A model generated the notes under the pieces. It ran no database searches. It was not told the DNA's origin and worked only from the letters and a program-made list of their open reading frames with translations. Shown piece after piece: positions 18,074-27,231 of a DNA stretch of 64,000 nucleotides. This DNA comes from JBBTCX01 sp964494205 (GTDB lineage Bacteria; Planctomycetota; Phycisphaerae; UBA1845), in the NCBI GenBank assembly GCA_964494205.1, contig CAZBRD010000002.1, positions 62,001-126,000 on the forward strand, read 5' to 3'. Made by a program: the position numbers and the translations under genes. The first letter of the stretch is position 1. Each line of letters starts with the position of its first letter.

Positions 18074-19936
18074 ATGAACCGATTGAAAATACAAGCGTTA
18101 GTGGCGGCAGGTCTGATGGCCATCTTGGCCGCGCCGGTATTGGCCCAGCAGGGGCAACCGCGCGCCACCGTGGAAGTGATCGCACTCAATCAACCGTCAG
18201 GAATGCAGGACTCGATTGATCCTCTGGCGATCCCGGGGACCATTACGCACACCGTTGAACTGAGCGTTGGTTCGCACGTCTTCGTCGAAGTATGGGTTTC
18301 GACACCACCGCCCAACGGCTTAACAAGTGCGTACATCGATTTGCACTACAACATGGCGTTCCTTTCCACGAGCAACGCCGGCGTTTCGTTGTCGCCACGA
18401 TGGGCCCTCCTGTCGTCGGGTACGGTTAACGATCCCGCAGGACTGATTGACAATCTCGGAGGCAGCGACTCCGACCTCCTCGGTGAAGGCGTCACACCAA
18501 CATGGTCGCGCCTTGCGACCATTGATTTCGTCGTAACTGATCCGCCAGTGGCTACTCTCGTGTTTAGCTCTGCGAGTGCCGGCGGCGGACTCAACTTTGC
18601 CAAACGTGGTGAAGGCGCGGTGCTTCCGATCGATGTGGACTTCGGCCAGGCTGTCATCGTCTTCGACTGCAACGAGAACGAAGTAGACGATTCTCTCGAT
18701 ATTTCCAGCGGCACGAGCGACGACTGCAACACAAACCAATTGCCCGATGAATGCGAAATGACTGACTGCAACGCGAACGGCGTTCTCGACGTTTGCGACG
18801 TGGCAGCCAAGACAAGTGAGGACTGCAACCTCGACGGCGCGCCAGATGAGTGCGCCATGACCGACTGCAATACAAACGGAACGCTCGATTCATGTGATAT
18901 TGCGAGCGGCGCCAGTGTCGACTGCAACTCGAACGGTATTCCGGACGAGTGCGACGGCGGCTGCTCGAACTCAGGAGGAGGCGGAGGCGGCGGGGGAGGC
19001 AATAATCCCCCCGACGCGGATGGTGACGGCGTGCCCGATGCGACGGATAACTGTCCGGGCACGCCGATGGGCGCGGACGTCGACGAGCACGGGTGCACGT
19101 GCGACCAGCTCGACGACGATGAGGACGGCGTGAACAACTGTGACGACATCTGCCCCGGAACGCCGGATGGCGGAAACGTCGACAACGATGGCTGCACCGA
19201 TGGTCAGCGCGATGACGACGGCGACGGTTTCAGCAACGACGACGACAACTGCCCGTCGATCAGCAACCCCAGCCAGGCCGACGTTGACGGCGACGGCGTG
19301 GGCAATGCCTGCGACAACTGCCGCACCAATGCGAATGAAGATCAGTCAGATGCCGACGCCGACGGCGTGGGTGACATCTGCGACAACTGCGCGAATGCGG
19401 CGAACGAAGATCAAGCGGACGCTGACGAAGACGGTGCTGCTGATGCTTGCGACAACTGCGCCGCGATCGCCAATGCCGATCAGGCCGACGCTGACAACGA
19501 TGGCGTGGGCGATGCGTGCGATAACTGCCCGGCAGATGCAAACGCAGATCAGGTCGATGCCGATTCGGACGGCGCGGGTGATGCGTGCGATCCCGATGAG
19601 CCACCAGCCGAAAGCGAGTTCGATGACGACGGTGACGGCGTCAACGACGACGTGGACAACTGCCCGCAGATTGCCAACGCAGACCAGAGCGACGAGGACA
19701 ACGATGGCGTCGGCGACCTTTGCGACAACTGCATGTTGACGTCCAATGCGGATCAACAAGACACGGATGACGACAACGTCGGCGATGCCTGCGAAGACCC
19801 CACCGTGGGTCGTGGCCGAACGCCGAACATGTGCGGCAGTTGCGGCGTAGGCTCGCAAGCGGGATTGGCCCTGTCAATCTGCGGTTGGCTCGGATTGAAG
19901 TCATTAACCGGCCGCCGCCGTAACTCGCGCAAGTAA
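18074..19936 (+). CDS. Secreted cohesin-like / thrombospondin type 3 repeat protein with sorting-type tail
   Basis: 620 residues from ATG 18074. A signal peptide ends near APVLAQ. Residues about 28-195 form a beta-sandwich-type segment resembling cohesin-like domains. Then come DCNxNGxPDECD-type repeats, a poly-glycine linker, and a long run of thrombospondin type 3 repeats (DNCPxxxNxDQxDxDxDGxGDxCD), which bind calcium. The C-terminus has MCGSCGVGS, a hydrophobic stretch and a GRRR-containing basic end, the layout of MYXO-CTERM-like sorting signals. The open frame extends upstream inside the previous gene to 17723, but the signal peptide and ribosome site fix the start at 18074. Confidence 0.78.
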   Translation: MNRLKIQALVAAGLMAILAAPVLAQQGQPRATVEVIALNQPSGMQDSIDPLAIPGTITHTVELSVGSHVFVEVWVSTPPPNGLTSAYIDLHYNMAFLSTSNAGVSLSPRWALLSSGTVNDPAGLIDNLGGSDSDLLGEGVTPTWSRLATIDFVVTDPPVATLVFSSASAGGGLNFAKRGEGAVLPIDVDFGQAVIVFDCNENEVDDSLDISSGTSDDCNTNQLPDECEMTDCNANGVLDVCDVAAKTSEDCNLDGAPDECAMTDCNTNGTLDSCDIASGASVDCNSNGIPDECDGGCSNSGGGGGGGGGNNPPDADGDGVPDATDNCPGTPMGADVDEHGCTCDQLDDDEDGVNNCDDICPGTPDGGNVDNDGCTDGQRDDDGDGFSNDDDNCPSISNPSQADVDGDGVGNACDNCRTNANEDQSDADADGVGDICDNCANAANEDQADADEDGAADACDNCAAIANADQADADNDGVGDACDNCPADANADQVDADSDGAGDACDPDEPPAESEFDDDGDGVNDDVDNCPQIANADQSDEDNDGVGDLCDNCMLTSNADQQDTDDDNVGDACEDPTVGRGRTPNMCGSCGVGSQAGLALSICGWLGLKSLTGRRRNSRK

Positions 19937-20255
19937 GAATTTCGGTCGCAAGTAAATGATAGTCAGGTAATCAGCAGGAAGTCAGATTTGTTAGGAGCTG
20001 CGGCTCAGTAGCAATTCATTCTGGGTCGCAGCAATCGATGAACTCTCGCTAAAGACTCGTCAGATAGTTCGCTTTCCCCATTGGTGAGAGGGTAGGGTGA
20101 GGGGCTCTTTGGCAACGTCATTCAGCTTTGTCGAACGATATGAAACTCTAATTTCACTGCCCTCTCAGGGATTTCAGATTGGCCGTCACGAATTGGCCAA
20201 GGAGAATCTGCATATGCACCAGTGCAACAGTTTTCTCAATTATGGGAGTAATCGA
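19937..20255. other. Intergenic region, no gene seen
   Basis: About 320 bases. The frame of the next gene is open back to 20097, but that extension lacks a ribosome site and would bury the signal peptide. I see no strong hairpin. Confidence 0.45.
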
Positions 20256-21512
20256 ATGTTACGTTTCACCCGTTCACTGACGATCTGCCTGACGCTGGCT
20301 GGGACGATGAGCCTTTCGCAATCAGTCCGCGCGCAGGAGTCGGACGTTGTGGCCGGCGACCCACTGCCCGGAAACACCGCCGATTGGTTGCTCGTCAGCA
20401 CGTTCGATTGCTTCGTAGACGGTTGCCAATATGAAAACGCGGTCTTGCGCTATGAACCAACCACAGGCGCATTTCTCGGCGTGCACATCGCGAACATCTC
20501 TGGCCCATCCGGTATCGCCGTTCACCCGGTTCGCGGCACCTTGCTCGTAGCCAGTCGCTCCACCAATCGCGTGAAGGAATACAACGCCCGAAACGGCGTG
20601 TTCCTGCGAGATTTCATTATCGCCGGTGCCGAAGGTCTCAATCTTCCGCAGGGTCTTTTGTTTCGCGCAAACGGAAACCTCCTCGTCACCAGCTCGCAGT
20701 CAGCCAGCAACCTCAATGGTTTCAACGGCATCCTCGAGTTCAACGGCACCACCGGCGCTTTTGTCAGTGAGTTCGTCAACGGCGGATTCCTCGGCACCAG
20801 TTGCGGTAGCACCGAGTGCCTCTTTGGCCCGAACTCCATGGTTTACGGCCCTAACGGCAACATCTACGTGACCAGCGGCAGCAACGACATGGTTATTGAA
20901 TACAACAGCAATGGCGGCTACGTCGGCAAATTCTCATCGAGCCAACTGGACTTCCCAGTCGGCATCGCCGTCCGCCCAAACAGCGTACCGCGCGCCGGCA
21001 ACATCCTCGTGACCTCTCGTTATAAAAACCCCGCCAATCCGAACGACACGCACAAAATTCTTGAGTTCGACAAGAATACTCGACTTCTAATCAACCCGGG
21101 CTCGATCTACGCGTCCGGCTTGGTCAACCCCGGCCCGCTCTACTGGCACACGTCGGGTGCGTTGCTGGTCGACGATCGCACTTTGACCGAAGCAGCGCCC
21201 ACATTTGCAGATCGCATCATTCGCTTGAATCGCGACACAGGCGCATTCCTCGGTGCGTACACGGCCGCTAACGACGGTCGACTGCATCAGGCGACGGCCA
21301 TGCTGCAAATCACCGTCAACCTCGGAAATGCGAGCAACGATTTCGACGGCGACGACGACGTGGACCTCAAAGATTTCGGCGCGTTCCAGCGCTGCTTCGG
21401 ATCAGGCACCGGTTCGCAATGCTTGACTTCGTTCGACGACGACCTCAACGCCGTGCTCGACGGCGCGGACCTGTCGGCGTTCCATCTTTCGTACACCGGA
21501 CCACTTCCGTAA
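20256..21512 (+). CDS. Secreted NHL/beta-propeller protein with C-terminal dockerin
   Basis: 418 residues from ATG 20256, with GGGAG 7 bases upstream. A signal peptide ends near SVRAQE (residue 27). The body consists of repeated blade-like units such as GPSGIAVHPVRGTLLVAS, LNLPQGLLFRANGNLLVTS and FPVGIAVRPNS, resembling NHL or SMP-30-type propellers. The tail (about 360-418) has two Asp-rich calcium-loop halves (DFDGDDDVDLKDFGAFQRCF and DDDLNAVLDGADLSAFHLSY), a type I dockerin pattern. It is likely extracellular and anchored or assembled through the dockerin. A strong terminator follows. Confidence 0.78.
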   Translation: MLRFTRSLTICLTLAGTMSLSQSVRAQESDVVAGDPLPGNTADWLLVSTFDCFVDGCQYENAVLRYEPTTGAFLGVHIANISGPSGIAVHPVRGTLLVASRSTNRVKEYNARNGVFLRDFIIAGAEGLNLPQGLLFRANGNLLVTSSQSASNLNGFNGILEFNGTTGAFVSEFVNGGFLGTSCGSTECLFGPNSMVYGPNGNIYVTSGSNDMVIEYNSNGGYVGKFSSSQLDFPVGIAVRPNSVPRAGNILVTSRYKNPANPNDTHKILEFDKNTRLLINPGSIYASGLVNPGPLYWHTSGALLVDDRTLTEAAPTFADRIIRLNRDTGAFLGAYTAANDGRLHQATAMLQITVNLGNASNDFDGDDDVDLKDFGAFQRCFGSGTGSQCLTSFDDDLNAVLDGADLSAFHLSYTGPLP

Positions 21513-21537
21513 CCAATCGCCAACACTTGAAATCAGC

Positions 21538-21599
21538 GGAAAGGGCCTTTTCGCGAGCATGGCAATGTCTGCCGCTCGGAAACGGCCCTTCCGTTTTTT
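21538..21599 (+). terminator. Rho-independent terminator
   Basis: GGAAAGGGCC (21538-21547) pairs with GGCCCTTCC (21584-21592) with one bulged A. It encloses a long loop and is followed by TTTTTT (21594-21599). It ends the secreted-protein transcription unit. Confidence 0.8.
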
Positions 21600-21727
21600 G
21601 TTGAAAGTAGTCTAATGACCGCATCAGTCCCCGATTTCGAACTCAGCTTGTTCGTCGAGCGTATGATCTCTCAATAGTTCGCCGTTCAGATTGATGACGC
21701 ACGCAAGCGTATTGGTTTGCAGCATCC

Positions 21728-22345
21728 ATGAAGCAACTCACTTCACATGACCAATTTGAGTTAGTGGAACCGGATCCGCTCCCGCCCAAACCCAATCTAC
21801 TTCGATGTTTCATGGTCTGGACGTTACTTTGTTCGGTTGCAGCCGCTACTAGCTTCGTCTGGGCGAAGGAAGATTTGTTTGACACCCACGGTATGCTTCT
21901 CGGCGTAGCGACGTTCATTGTCGCATACGCTCTGGTGGCTGCGAGCGATGTAGTGCACGTCTGGCGCAGCAAACCATTTGTAAGCCGCACAATCAAGATC
22001 GGGTATGGCGTTCGAGTGCTGGTTTCAGTAGCTTTCCCAGTTGGGATGGCAGTAGACTTCTTCTCGGGAGTGATCGCGGTCAAAACTATTGGATTATTTT
22101 TTAGACCGTCCAACGGCTTTGTCGCAACTTACATCATCACGTTACTTCAAGGCGTGTTTCTCAACATCATCTTGTTTGTGTTCATGTTGCTGGTCTATGG
22201 CATACAGGTTGCATTCTTTCCGAAGCAATCATTGCGCACGAAGGGCTATTGCGGCACATGCGGGTACGACCTCCGCGCAACGCCCGATCGCTGCCCGGAG
22301 TGCGGAACTATCGTTGCAGATCGATCGCATACGCCTGTACATTAG
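21728..22345 (+). CDS. Membrane protein with C-terminal planctomycete-type zinc ribbon
   Basis: 205 residues from ATG 21728. Four likely membrane spans (about 28-47, 58-77, 92-120 and 135-165) precede a cytoplasmic-type tail with two CxxC knuckles, YCGTCGYDLRATPDRCPECG, near residues 175-194. This zinc ribbon recurs at the ends of many otherwise unrelated planctomycete membrane proteins. The substrate or partner is unknown. No clear operon partners. Confidence 0.65.
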   Translation: MKQLTSHDQFELVEPDPLPPKPNLLRCFMVWTLLCSVAAATSFVWAKEDLFDTHGMLLGVATFIVAYALVAASDVVHVWRSKPFVSRTIKIGYGVRVLVSVAFPVGMAVDFFSGVIAVKTIGLFFRPSNGFVATYIITLLQGVFLNIILFVFMLLVYGIQVAFFPKQSLRTKGYCGTCGYDLRATPDRCPECGTIVADRSHTPVH

Positions 22346-22561
22346 GCGAACTGCATCCATAGGTTGGCGTGGCCAGGCGCTTCGCCGCCTTGCTCGATAA
22401 GCTCCAGCATCTACCGCGACGTGGAATCACGCCGCCACCCGATCTTCGACCATTCCATCAGATGTTGGACGAAATTGTTCGAGCGAGTATCCTGCTTCGC
22501 CAAGCGTAAAGATTGTCAAAACGCATAGAGTATCGAACAAAAGTTAAGACTTGGTGGACCT

Positions 22562-23935
22562 ATGACTCTCGGACGAAAACTAGCCCAATGGGTGAACTCA
22601 CTACGTTACGAAGACCTTCCCGCGAAGACCGTTCATGAGGTCAAGCGGCGTGTGATTGACTCGATCGCCACATGCCTCGGTGCCTATCGTGCGCACCCCT
22701 CGCGCGTCGCGCGTGCGAAAGCGATGTCGGTCAGCGACGGCGCATCGTCAGCCACGGTGTGGGGAACAAATCACGTTACCACTCCCGATCTCGCCTCCTT
22801 CGCCAACGGCACAATGGTTCGCTATCTGGACTACAACGATACGTACCTTAGCCTCGAACCCGCGCATCCTTCGGACAATCTTCCGGCTGCCGTCGCGGTT
22901 ACGCAGGCCATTCGCGGCAAAGGCAAGGATTTGATTCTCGCAGCCGTCATCGGTTACGAAGTCCAATGTCGCTTCTGCGACGCAGCCAGCCTGCGCGCGG
23001 GCGGTTGGGACCACGTAACCTATGGCGCACTCTCCACCGCATTGCTTTCAGGAAAGCTCTGGCGACTTAGCGAAGATCAGCTTGAACACGCACTCGGTCT
23101 CGCCGGTGTCTGCAACATCACCACGCGTCAAACTCGAACCGGCCAGATTTCCGATTGGAAAGCCTGCGCTTTCGCAAACGCAGGTCGTAACGGCATCTTC
23201 GCGGCCGACCTTGCGCGCCGCGGCATGACTGGTCCGTTCGAGATTTTCGAAGGACCGAAAGGCTTGATCAAGCAACTCAACCTGAAGGGCATCGAGAGCG
23301 CGAAGTTCGGTCGCGACGGCGACTTCATGATCGACAAGACCTACATCAAGTATTGGCCCGCCGAGTATCACTCACAATCAGCCATCGACGCGTGTCTCCA
23401 GATGCGTCCGCAAGTTCTCGGCAAGGATATTCAGGAAATCTACATTAAGAGTTTCGAAGCAGCGGTCAGCATCATCGGCAGCGAACCGGAAAAGCTGCGT
23501 CCCACCTCACGCGAAACAGCCGACCACTCGATGTTCTATTGCTGTGCAGCCGCCCTGGTCGACGGCGACGTGACGCTCGCGAGCTTCGACGAAGATCGCC
23601 TGACCGATCCCAAGCTCCTGAACCTCATCGATCGCACGAAAATCGTCGAGGATGCTGAGATAAATAAGGGATATCCCAAGGGCATCCCGAATGACATCAC
23701 GATCACACTCGCGGGCGGCACGAAGATCAACAAACGTGTCGATTTCCCACGTGGCCACGCCGGCAACCCAATGACGGACGATGAGGTCATTGCGAAATTC
23801 CGCCGCATGGCTGAAGGTGTCGTGACGAACAAGACGGCTGAAAAAATCCTCGACCAAGCGTGGCGCCTCGATACGCTTTCCGATGTGACGCCGTTGTTTT
23901 CGTTCGACGTCATCGATCCCGACGGAAATCAATGA
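22562..23935 (+). CDS. MmgE/PrpD family protein
   Basis: 457 residues, standard for the family that includes 2-methylcitrate dehydratase and cis-aconitate decarboxylase. Matches include RVIDSIATCLGAYRA, the conserved YLDYNDTYL block near residue 90 and GLAGVCNITTRQTRTGQ. The C-terminal half has the usual KYWPAEYHSQSAIDA segment. No other methylcitrate-cycle gene (prpB, prpC) is nearby, so the substrate cannot be named. GGTGG precedes ATG 22562. The stop overlaps the start of the thioesterase gene. Confidence 0.87.
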   Translation: MTLGRKLAQWVNSLRYEDLPAKTVHEVKRRVIDSIATCLGAYRAHPSRVARAKAMSVSDGASSATVWGTNHVTTPDLASFANGTMVRYLDYNDTYLSLEPAHPSDNLPAAVAVTQAIRGKGKDLILAAVIGYEVQCRFCDAASLRAGGWDHVTYGALSTALLSGKLWRLSEDQLEHALGLAGVCNITTRQTRTGQISDWKACAFANAGRNGIFAADLARRGMTGPFEIFEGPKGLIKQLNLKGIESAKFGRDGDFMIDKTYIKYWPAEYHSQSAIDACLQMRPQVLGKDIQEIYIKSFEAAVSIIGSEPEKLRPTSRETADHSMFYCCAAALVDGDVTLASFDEDRLTDPKLLNLIDRTKIVEDAEINKGYPKGIPNDITITLAGGTKINKRVDFPRGHAGNPMTDDEVIAKFRRMAEGVVTNKTAEKILDQAWRLDTLSDVTPLFSFDVIDPDGNQ

Positions 23936-24345
23936 CGGGTCGCAACATAGGCCAACCGGGCGACCGGTGCAGCGTTGACTTCCGCGTTCGCTACGCGGAA
24001 TGCGACGCAATGGGTTACTTACACCACGCCCGCTACTGGGAGTACTTCGAGCAGGCCCGCACCGAACTGCTCCGTCAGCACGGGTTTCGCTACCGCGACC
24101 TTGAGGCAGAGGGCGTTCTCTTCGTCGTCTATCAGGCCGCGATCAAATACATTTTGCCGATTCGCTACGACGACCTCGTAACCGTTACGGTCGTCGTCGA
24201 TCGCATGACGCGCACGCGAGTTGATCACTCGTATCAAATCCATCGCGACAATGAAAAAACCTGCGAAGCCACTTCCACTCTCGCATGTGTCGGTCGAGAC
24301 GGCAAACCGATCCTCATGCCCGATTCATTGTGGTCTGGAAAGTAA
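23932..24345 (+). CDS. Hot-dog acyl-CoA thioesterase, YbgC/4-hydroxybenzoyl-CoA type
   Basis: 137 residues, hydrolysing acyl-CoA thioesters in the cytoplasm. The family signature RVRYAECDAMGYLHHARYWEYFEQAR is present, shown here as the YAECDAMG active-site block with catalytic Asp25 and the following ARYWEYFEQAR helix. The start at ATG 23932 overlaps the PrpD stop (ATGA), so the two are translationally coupled and probably act on related CoA intermediates; that link is inference. The frame stays open further upstream to 23860 inside PrpD. Confidence 0.87.
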   Translation: MTGRNIGQPGDRCSVDFRVRYAECDAMGYLHHARYWEYFEQARTELLRQHGFRYRDLEAEGVLFVVYQAAIKYILPIRYDDLVTVTVVVDRMTRTRVDHSYQIHRDNEKTCEATSTLACVGRDGKPILMPDSLWSGK

Positions 24346-24527
24346 CTGCACTGAAAGTGCTGCGTAGAAAAGCCCAGGGCATCGCACTGGGGAAAAGTGT
24401 CGGGTTTGGTTTTCGCCCTGTTAGGGTGAAAGTGGCTTTACAAGATGTTTCGTTATGGAGTGAGGATCGAGCAGATGGTTTAATTACGTCGCGCGTCAGC
24501 GCACTCTACGATTTGGCCGGTGGCAAA

Positions 24528-24863
24528 TCACTCCGCCGGTTCTGGAACGACGCGAGCACAAATCTCTCGTAACTCTGACAACGAAGCCGCACAATCGTCG
24601 ATCGTCTTCTGCTTCGCCTTGCGCTCCAGGTCGGCTGCCCGCTCGGTGAGAATCGGGTAACCATATCCGCCGCCGCTCCCTTTAAGCTGATGGGCAGCCA
24701 CGCGCAGCGTCTCAAAATCCGCCGCTCGAACCGCGTCCTCCATCTTGTTCAATCGATCGCTCAGGCTATCGACGAACTGCATGACAATATCCGCAAACGT
24801 AGCGTCCTCGCGGATAAGTTCGGATCCAATCGGTTTCTGCGATTCGCCGGAAGATTGAGACAT
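24528..24863 (-). CDS. Histidine phosphotransfer (Hpt) domain protein
   Basis: 111 residues from ATG 24863. Nearly the whole chain is an Hpt four-helix bundle with the phospho-accepting motif AAHQLKGSGGGYG (His58). Such stand-alone Hpt proteins relay phosphate between hybrid kinases and response regulators; no kinase gene is adjacent. AGGGAAG lies just before the chosen start. Longer in-frame starts up to 25016 exist but lack family sequence. Confidence 0.85.
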   Translation of the reverse strand: MSQSSGESQKPIGSELIREDATFADIVMQFVDSLSDRLNKMEDAVRAADFETLRVAAHQLKGSGGGYGYPILTERAADLERKAKQKTIDDCAASLSELREICARVVPEPAE

Positions 24864-25127
24864 AACTTCCCTGTCTTTCAAAGGTCCGTTTGGGGGCAAT
24901 GGTGGAAGGGTCATCGACAGGTTGCGGCAGGCAGTTTTGTAATAACCGATAACGGGTAACGCCCAATAATCTGCGATCAACTGACGCCCCACGGCCAAGG
25001 CTCTTGCTAATCGCACTGGTTGAGATGAAAGTCGTTAGGTCGAGTACTTCATGCGGGATTCAGCCCAGAGGAACCGTAGGCTAGGACATGAATTTCATAG
25101 AGGCTGACATCTACTGAGGTGAACCAA

Positions 25128-25637
25128 ATGGCCAAGAAAACGAAGCCCGTCAAAATGAAGCCCGCGAAGGGAAAGACGTGGCGGCAAAAACTGACTGACG
25201 AAAAGGCCAATCAAGGCAAAATAGTCGACGTCCCACCGTCGATGCAGGAACGACTCGGCGCAGGCACGTTGCTGATCCCGAAACCCCTCGACGTGGACGA
25301 AATGATGCGCGGCGTGAAGTCCGGCAAACTTATCACGCATTCGCAGATTCGAGCCGAACTGGCACGTCGGGCCGGAGCCAATTCGACCTGTCCGTTATGC
25401 ACCGGCATCTTCGTGAAAATTGTAGCTGAGACGGCAGAAGAAGACCTTCGCGAGGGAAAAAAACGCGTCACCCCATACTGGCGAACGATCAAAGATGATG
25501 GCTCGCTGAACGACAAGTTCCCCGGCGGCGTCGAAGCACAGGCCAAGCGATTGCGAAAAGAGGGATTTGAAATCCAGAACAAACGCGGAAAAAAGTTGCG
25601 CGTGACTGACTTCGAAAAGCACCTCGCAAGGATTTGA
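25128..25637 (+). CDS. MGMT/Atl1-related protein
   Basis: 169 residues from ATG 25128, with GAGGTGA 5 bases upstream. After a Lys-rich N-terminus it resembles a conserved family annotated as MGMT-like, through GKLITHSQIRAELARRAGAN, TCPLCTGIFVKIVAE and TPYWRTIKDDGSLN. The canonical PCHR methyl-acceptor motif of O6-alkylguanine transferases is absent. A CPLC pair stands at the corresponding helix, so it may bind alkylated DNA without transferring the alkyl group, as Atl1 does. Role inferred from similarity only. Confidence 0.6.
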   Translation: MAKKTKPVKMKPAKGKTWRQKLTDEKANQGKIVDVPPSMQERLGAGTLLIPKPLDVDEMMRGVKSGKLITHSQIRAELARRAGANSTCPLCTGIFVKIVAETAEEDLREGKKRVTPYWRTIKDDGSLNDKFPGGVEAQAKRLRKEGFEIQNKRGKKLRVTDFEKHLARI

Positions 25638-25650
25638 AAATGTGGCAAAT

Positions 25651-26664
25651 CTATCGCAATGCGCCAATCAACTCGCGAACACTCGCCAACCCCTTCCGTT
25701 GCAGATATGCCCGCAATCCTTCGCAGATAACGAGCGGCGTGCGCGGGTCGACAAATAGCGCTGTGCCAATAGCAAGCCCCGTCGCCCCGGCGAGCAAAAA
25801 CTCCACGGCGTCGCGCCAATCGCAGATTCCGCCCATGCCAATGATTGGCACCTTCGCGTCACGCGCCACCTTCGTGTACACGCGATTCACCATGAACAAC
25901 GCGACCGGTTTGATCGCCGGCCCGGATAGCCCTCCGGTGCGATTCGCCAGCATCGGTTTCCAAGTCTCGGCGTTGATAGCCATCCCCTGAAGAGTGTTGA
26001 TAATCGACAGCGCATCCGCGCCACCGTCGATTGCGCCTTTGGCTGTCTCTGAGATGTCTGTGACATTGGGTGACAACTTTACGATCAGCTTCGCCCGCTT
26101 CACCTCGCGCCGCACCGCATCCACCAGCTTGCGCAGCCGCTCTCGGTCCGTACCGAATTCAAGCCCATCGGCCACGTTTGGGCATGAGACATTCAATTCG
26201 AGTCCCGAAATGCACGCGATCGGGTCCAGGCGGCGACACACCGTCACGTAATCTTCAATCGAGTAACCCACGACGTTGACGATGATCGGAATGCCGAGAC
26301 CTGCAAGATACTCAACCTTTTCAGCCACAAATCGTTCGAGCCCGACGTTCGCCAGCCCGATCGCGTTCAGCATTCCTGCCCGCGTCTCCACGGTCCGTTC
26401 CGGCGGATTTCCCTTTCGCGGATTCGTCGACACAGCCTTCGTGACAAACGCGCCTAGCTTCGTGAGATCAACAATATCCTGATACTCCGGCCCAAACCCG
26501 CTCGTGCCCGATGCAGTCATCATTGGGTTCGCCAAATGGATGCCGGCCAGATCGACCGATAGGTCGACATGGGGATCAGAAGTGGATGCACGATTCATGT
26601 CCGCAGGATCGTTCGGAATCGAATCAAAGTCAATTGAAACACCGCTGCCCACAGAGCTAACCAT
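25651..26664 (-). CDS. pyrD: Dihydroorotate dehydrogenase, class 1B catalytic subunit
   Basis: 337 residues; oxidises dihydroorotate to orotate in pyrimidine synthesis. FMN-binding TIM barrel with NPMMTASGTSGFG, the active-site loop ELNVSCPNV carrying the class 1 catalytic cysteine, KLSPNVTDI, and the C-terminal IIGMGGICDWRDAVEFLLAGAT phosphate-binding segment. The catalytic Cys marks class 1. No pyrK partner is nearby. ATG 26664 lies 6 bases past the stop of the membrane gene; ATG 26598 is an alternative that removes a non-conserved 22-residue leader. Confidence 0.93.
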   Translation of the reverse strand: MVSSVGSGVSIDFDSIPNDPADMNRASTSDPHVDLSVDLAGIHLANPMMTASGTSGFGPEYQDIVDLTKLGAFVTKAVSTNPRKGNPPERTVETRAGMLNAIGLANVGLERFVAEKVEYLAGLGIPIIVNVVGYSIEDYVTVCRRLDPIACISGLELNVSCPNVADGLEFGTDRERLRKLVDAVRREVKRAKLIVKLSPNVTDISETAKGAIDGGADALSIINTLQGMAINAETWKPMLANRTGGLSGPAIKPVALFMVNRVYTKVARDAKVPIIGMGGICDWRDAVEFLLAGATGLAIGTALFVDPRTPLVICEGLRAYLQRKGLASVRELIGALR

Positions 26665-26670
26665 TCGCGA

Positions 26671-27231
26671 TCAATGAGGTCCGGAGTCTTCGATCTGCAT
26701 CAACTTTGGTCCAATGGTCCGTTGCCATCTGAGAATAGATTCAGTCAGCGTCAAAGAAAAAACCGCCAACAGCAGTACCAATACGAAGACTGTCCATCGC
26801 TGGCTCACCCTCCATTGCCTGAACCGAGGCGCCACAACCATGAGCGCGAGCAGTCCGCCAACCACAGCCACCGCGTCCCAGCTTGCACGCTGCCAATAGC
26901 TCCCGCCAAGGTGCAGCCACATCCCGAACTCGTCGAAGGTGAGCGCGAGGCCAACCCCGTACACCGCGGCCACAGTCAGCAATCGATTTCCTTCAATGCG
27001 TCGAAAGAGCAGAATCGCCCCGATCACGGCGAGCAGCACGATGCCGAAGTTCAGATGATGAACATGGGTTCCGCCCATCTGCACGTAAAAATCGGGAAGT
27101 CGCCTGCTCATGATCAGGTATACGAGAATTCGCACGATCATGAACGTCAGCAGGAAAGACGTGAGCACCCACCGCGCGAGTCGCGAGGGCGAAATCGAGG
27201 CGGTCGTTTCGTTCTTCAGATGCGAACTCAT
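26671..27231 (-). CDS. Conserved integral membrane protein
   Basis: 186 residues with about five membrane spans (near 20-40, 58-76, 86-104, 120-134 and 145-163). Conserved-looking polar motifs are MGGTHVHHLNFG between the first two spans and LTFDEFGMWLHLGGSYW after the third. These histidines and acids are reminiscent of a small family of membrane proteins of unknown function seen in actinobacteria and others. It overlaps trpF by ATGA and is followed after 6 bases by pyrD, so the three are cotranscribed. Function unknown. Confidence 0.7.
   Translation of the reverse strand: MSSHLKNETTASISPSRLARWVLTSFLLTFMIVRILVYLIMSRRLPDFYVQMGGTHVHHLNFGIVLLAVIGAILLFRRIEGNRLLTVAAVYGVGLALTFDEFGMWLHLGGSYWQRASWDAVAVVGGLLALMVVAPRFRQWRVSQRWTVFVLVLLLAVFSLTLTESILRWQRTIGPKLMQIEDSGPH

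Noticed and set aside
18346..19858. Long reverse frames in the thrombospondin-repeat gene
   Set aside because: Low-complexity Ser/Pro or Val/Ala translations produced by Asp/Asn-rich codons on the other strand.
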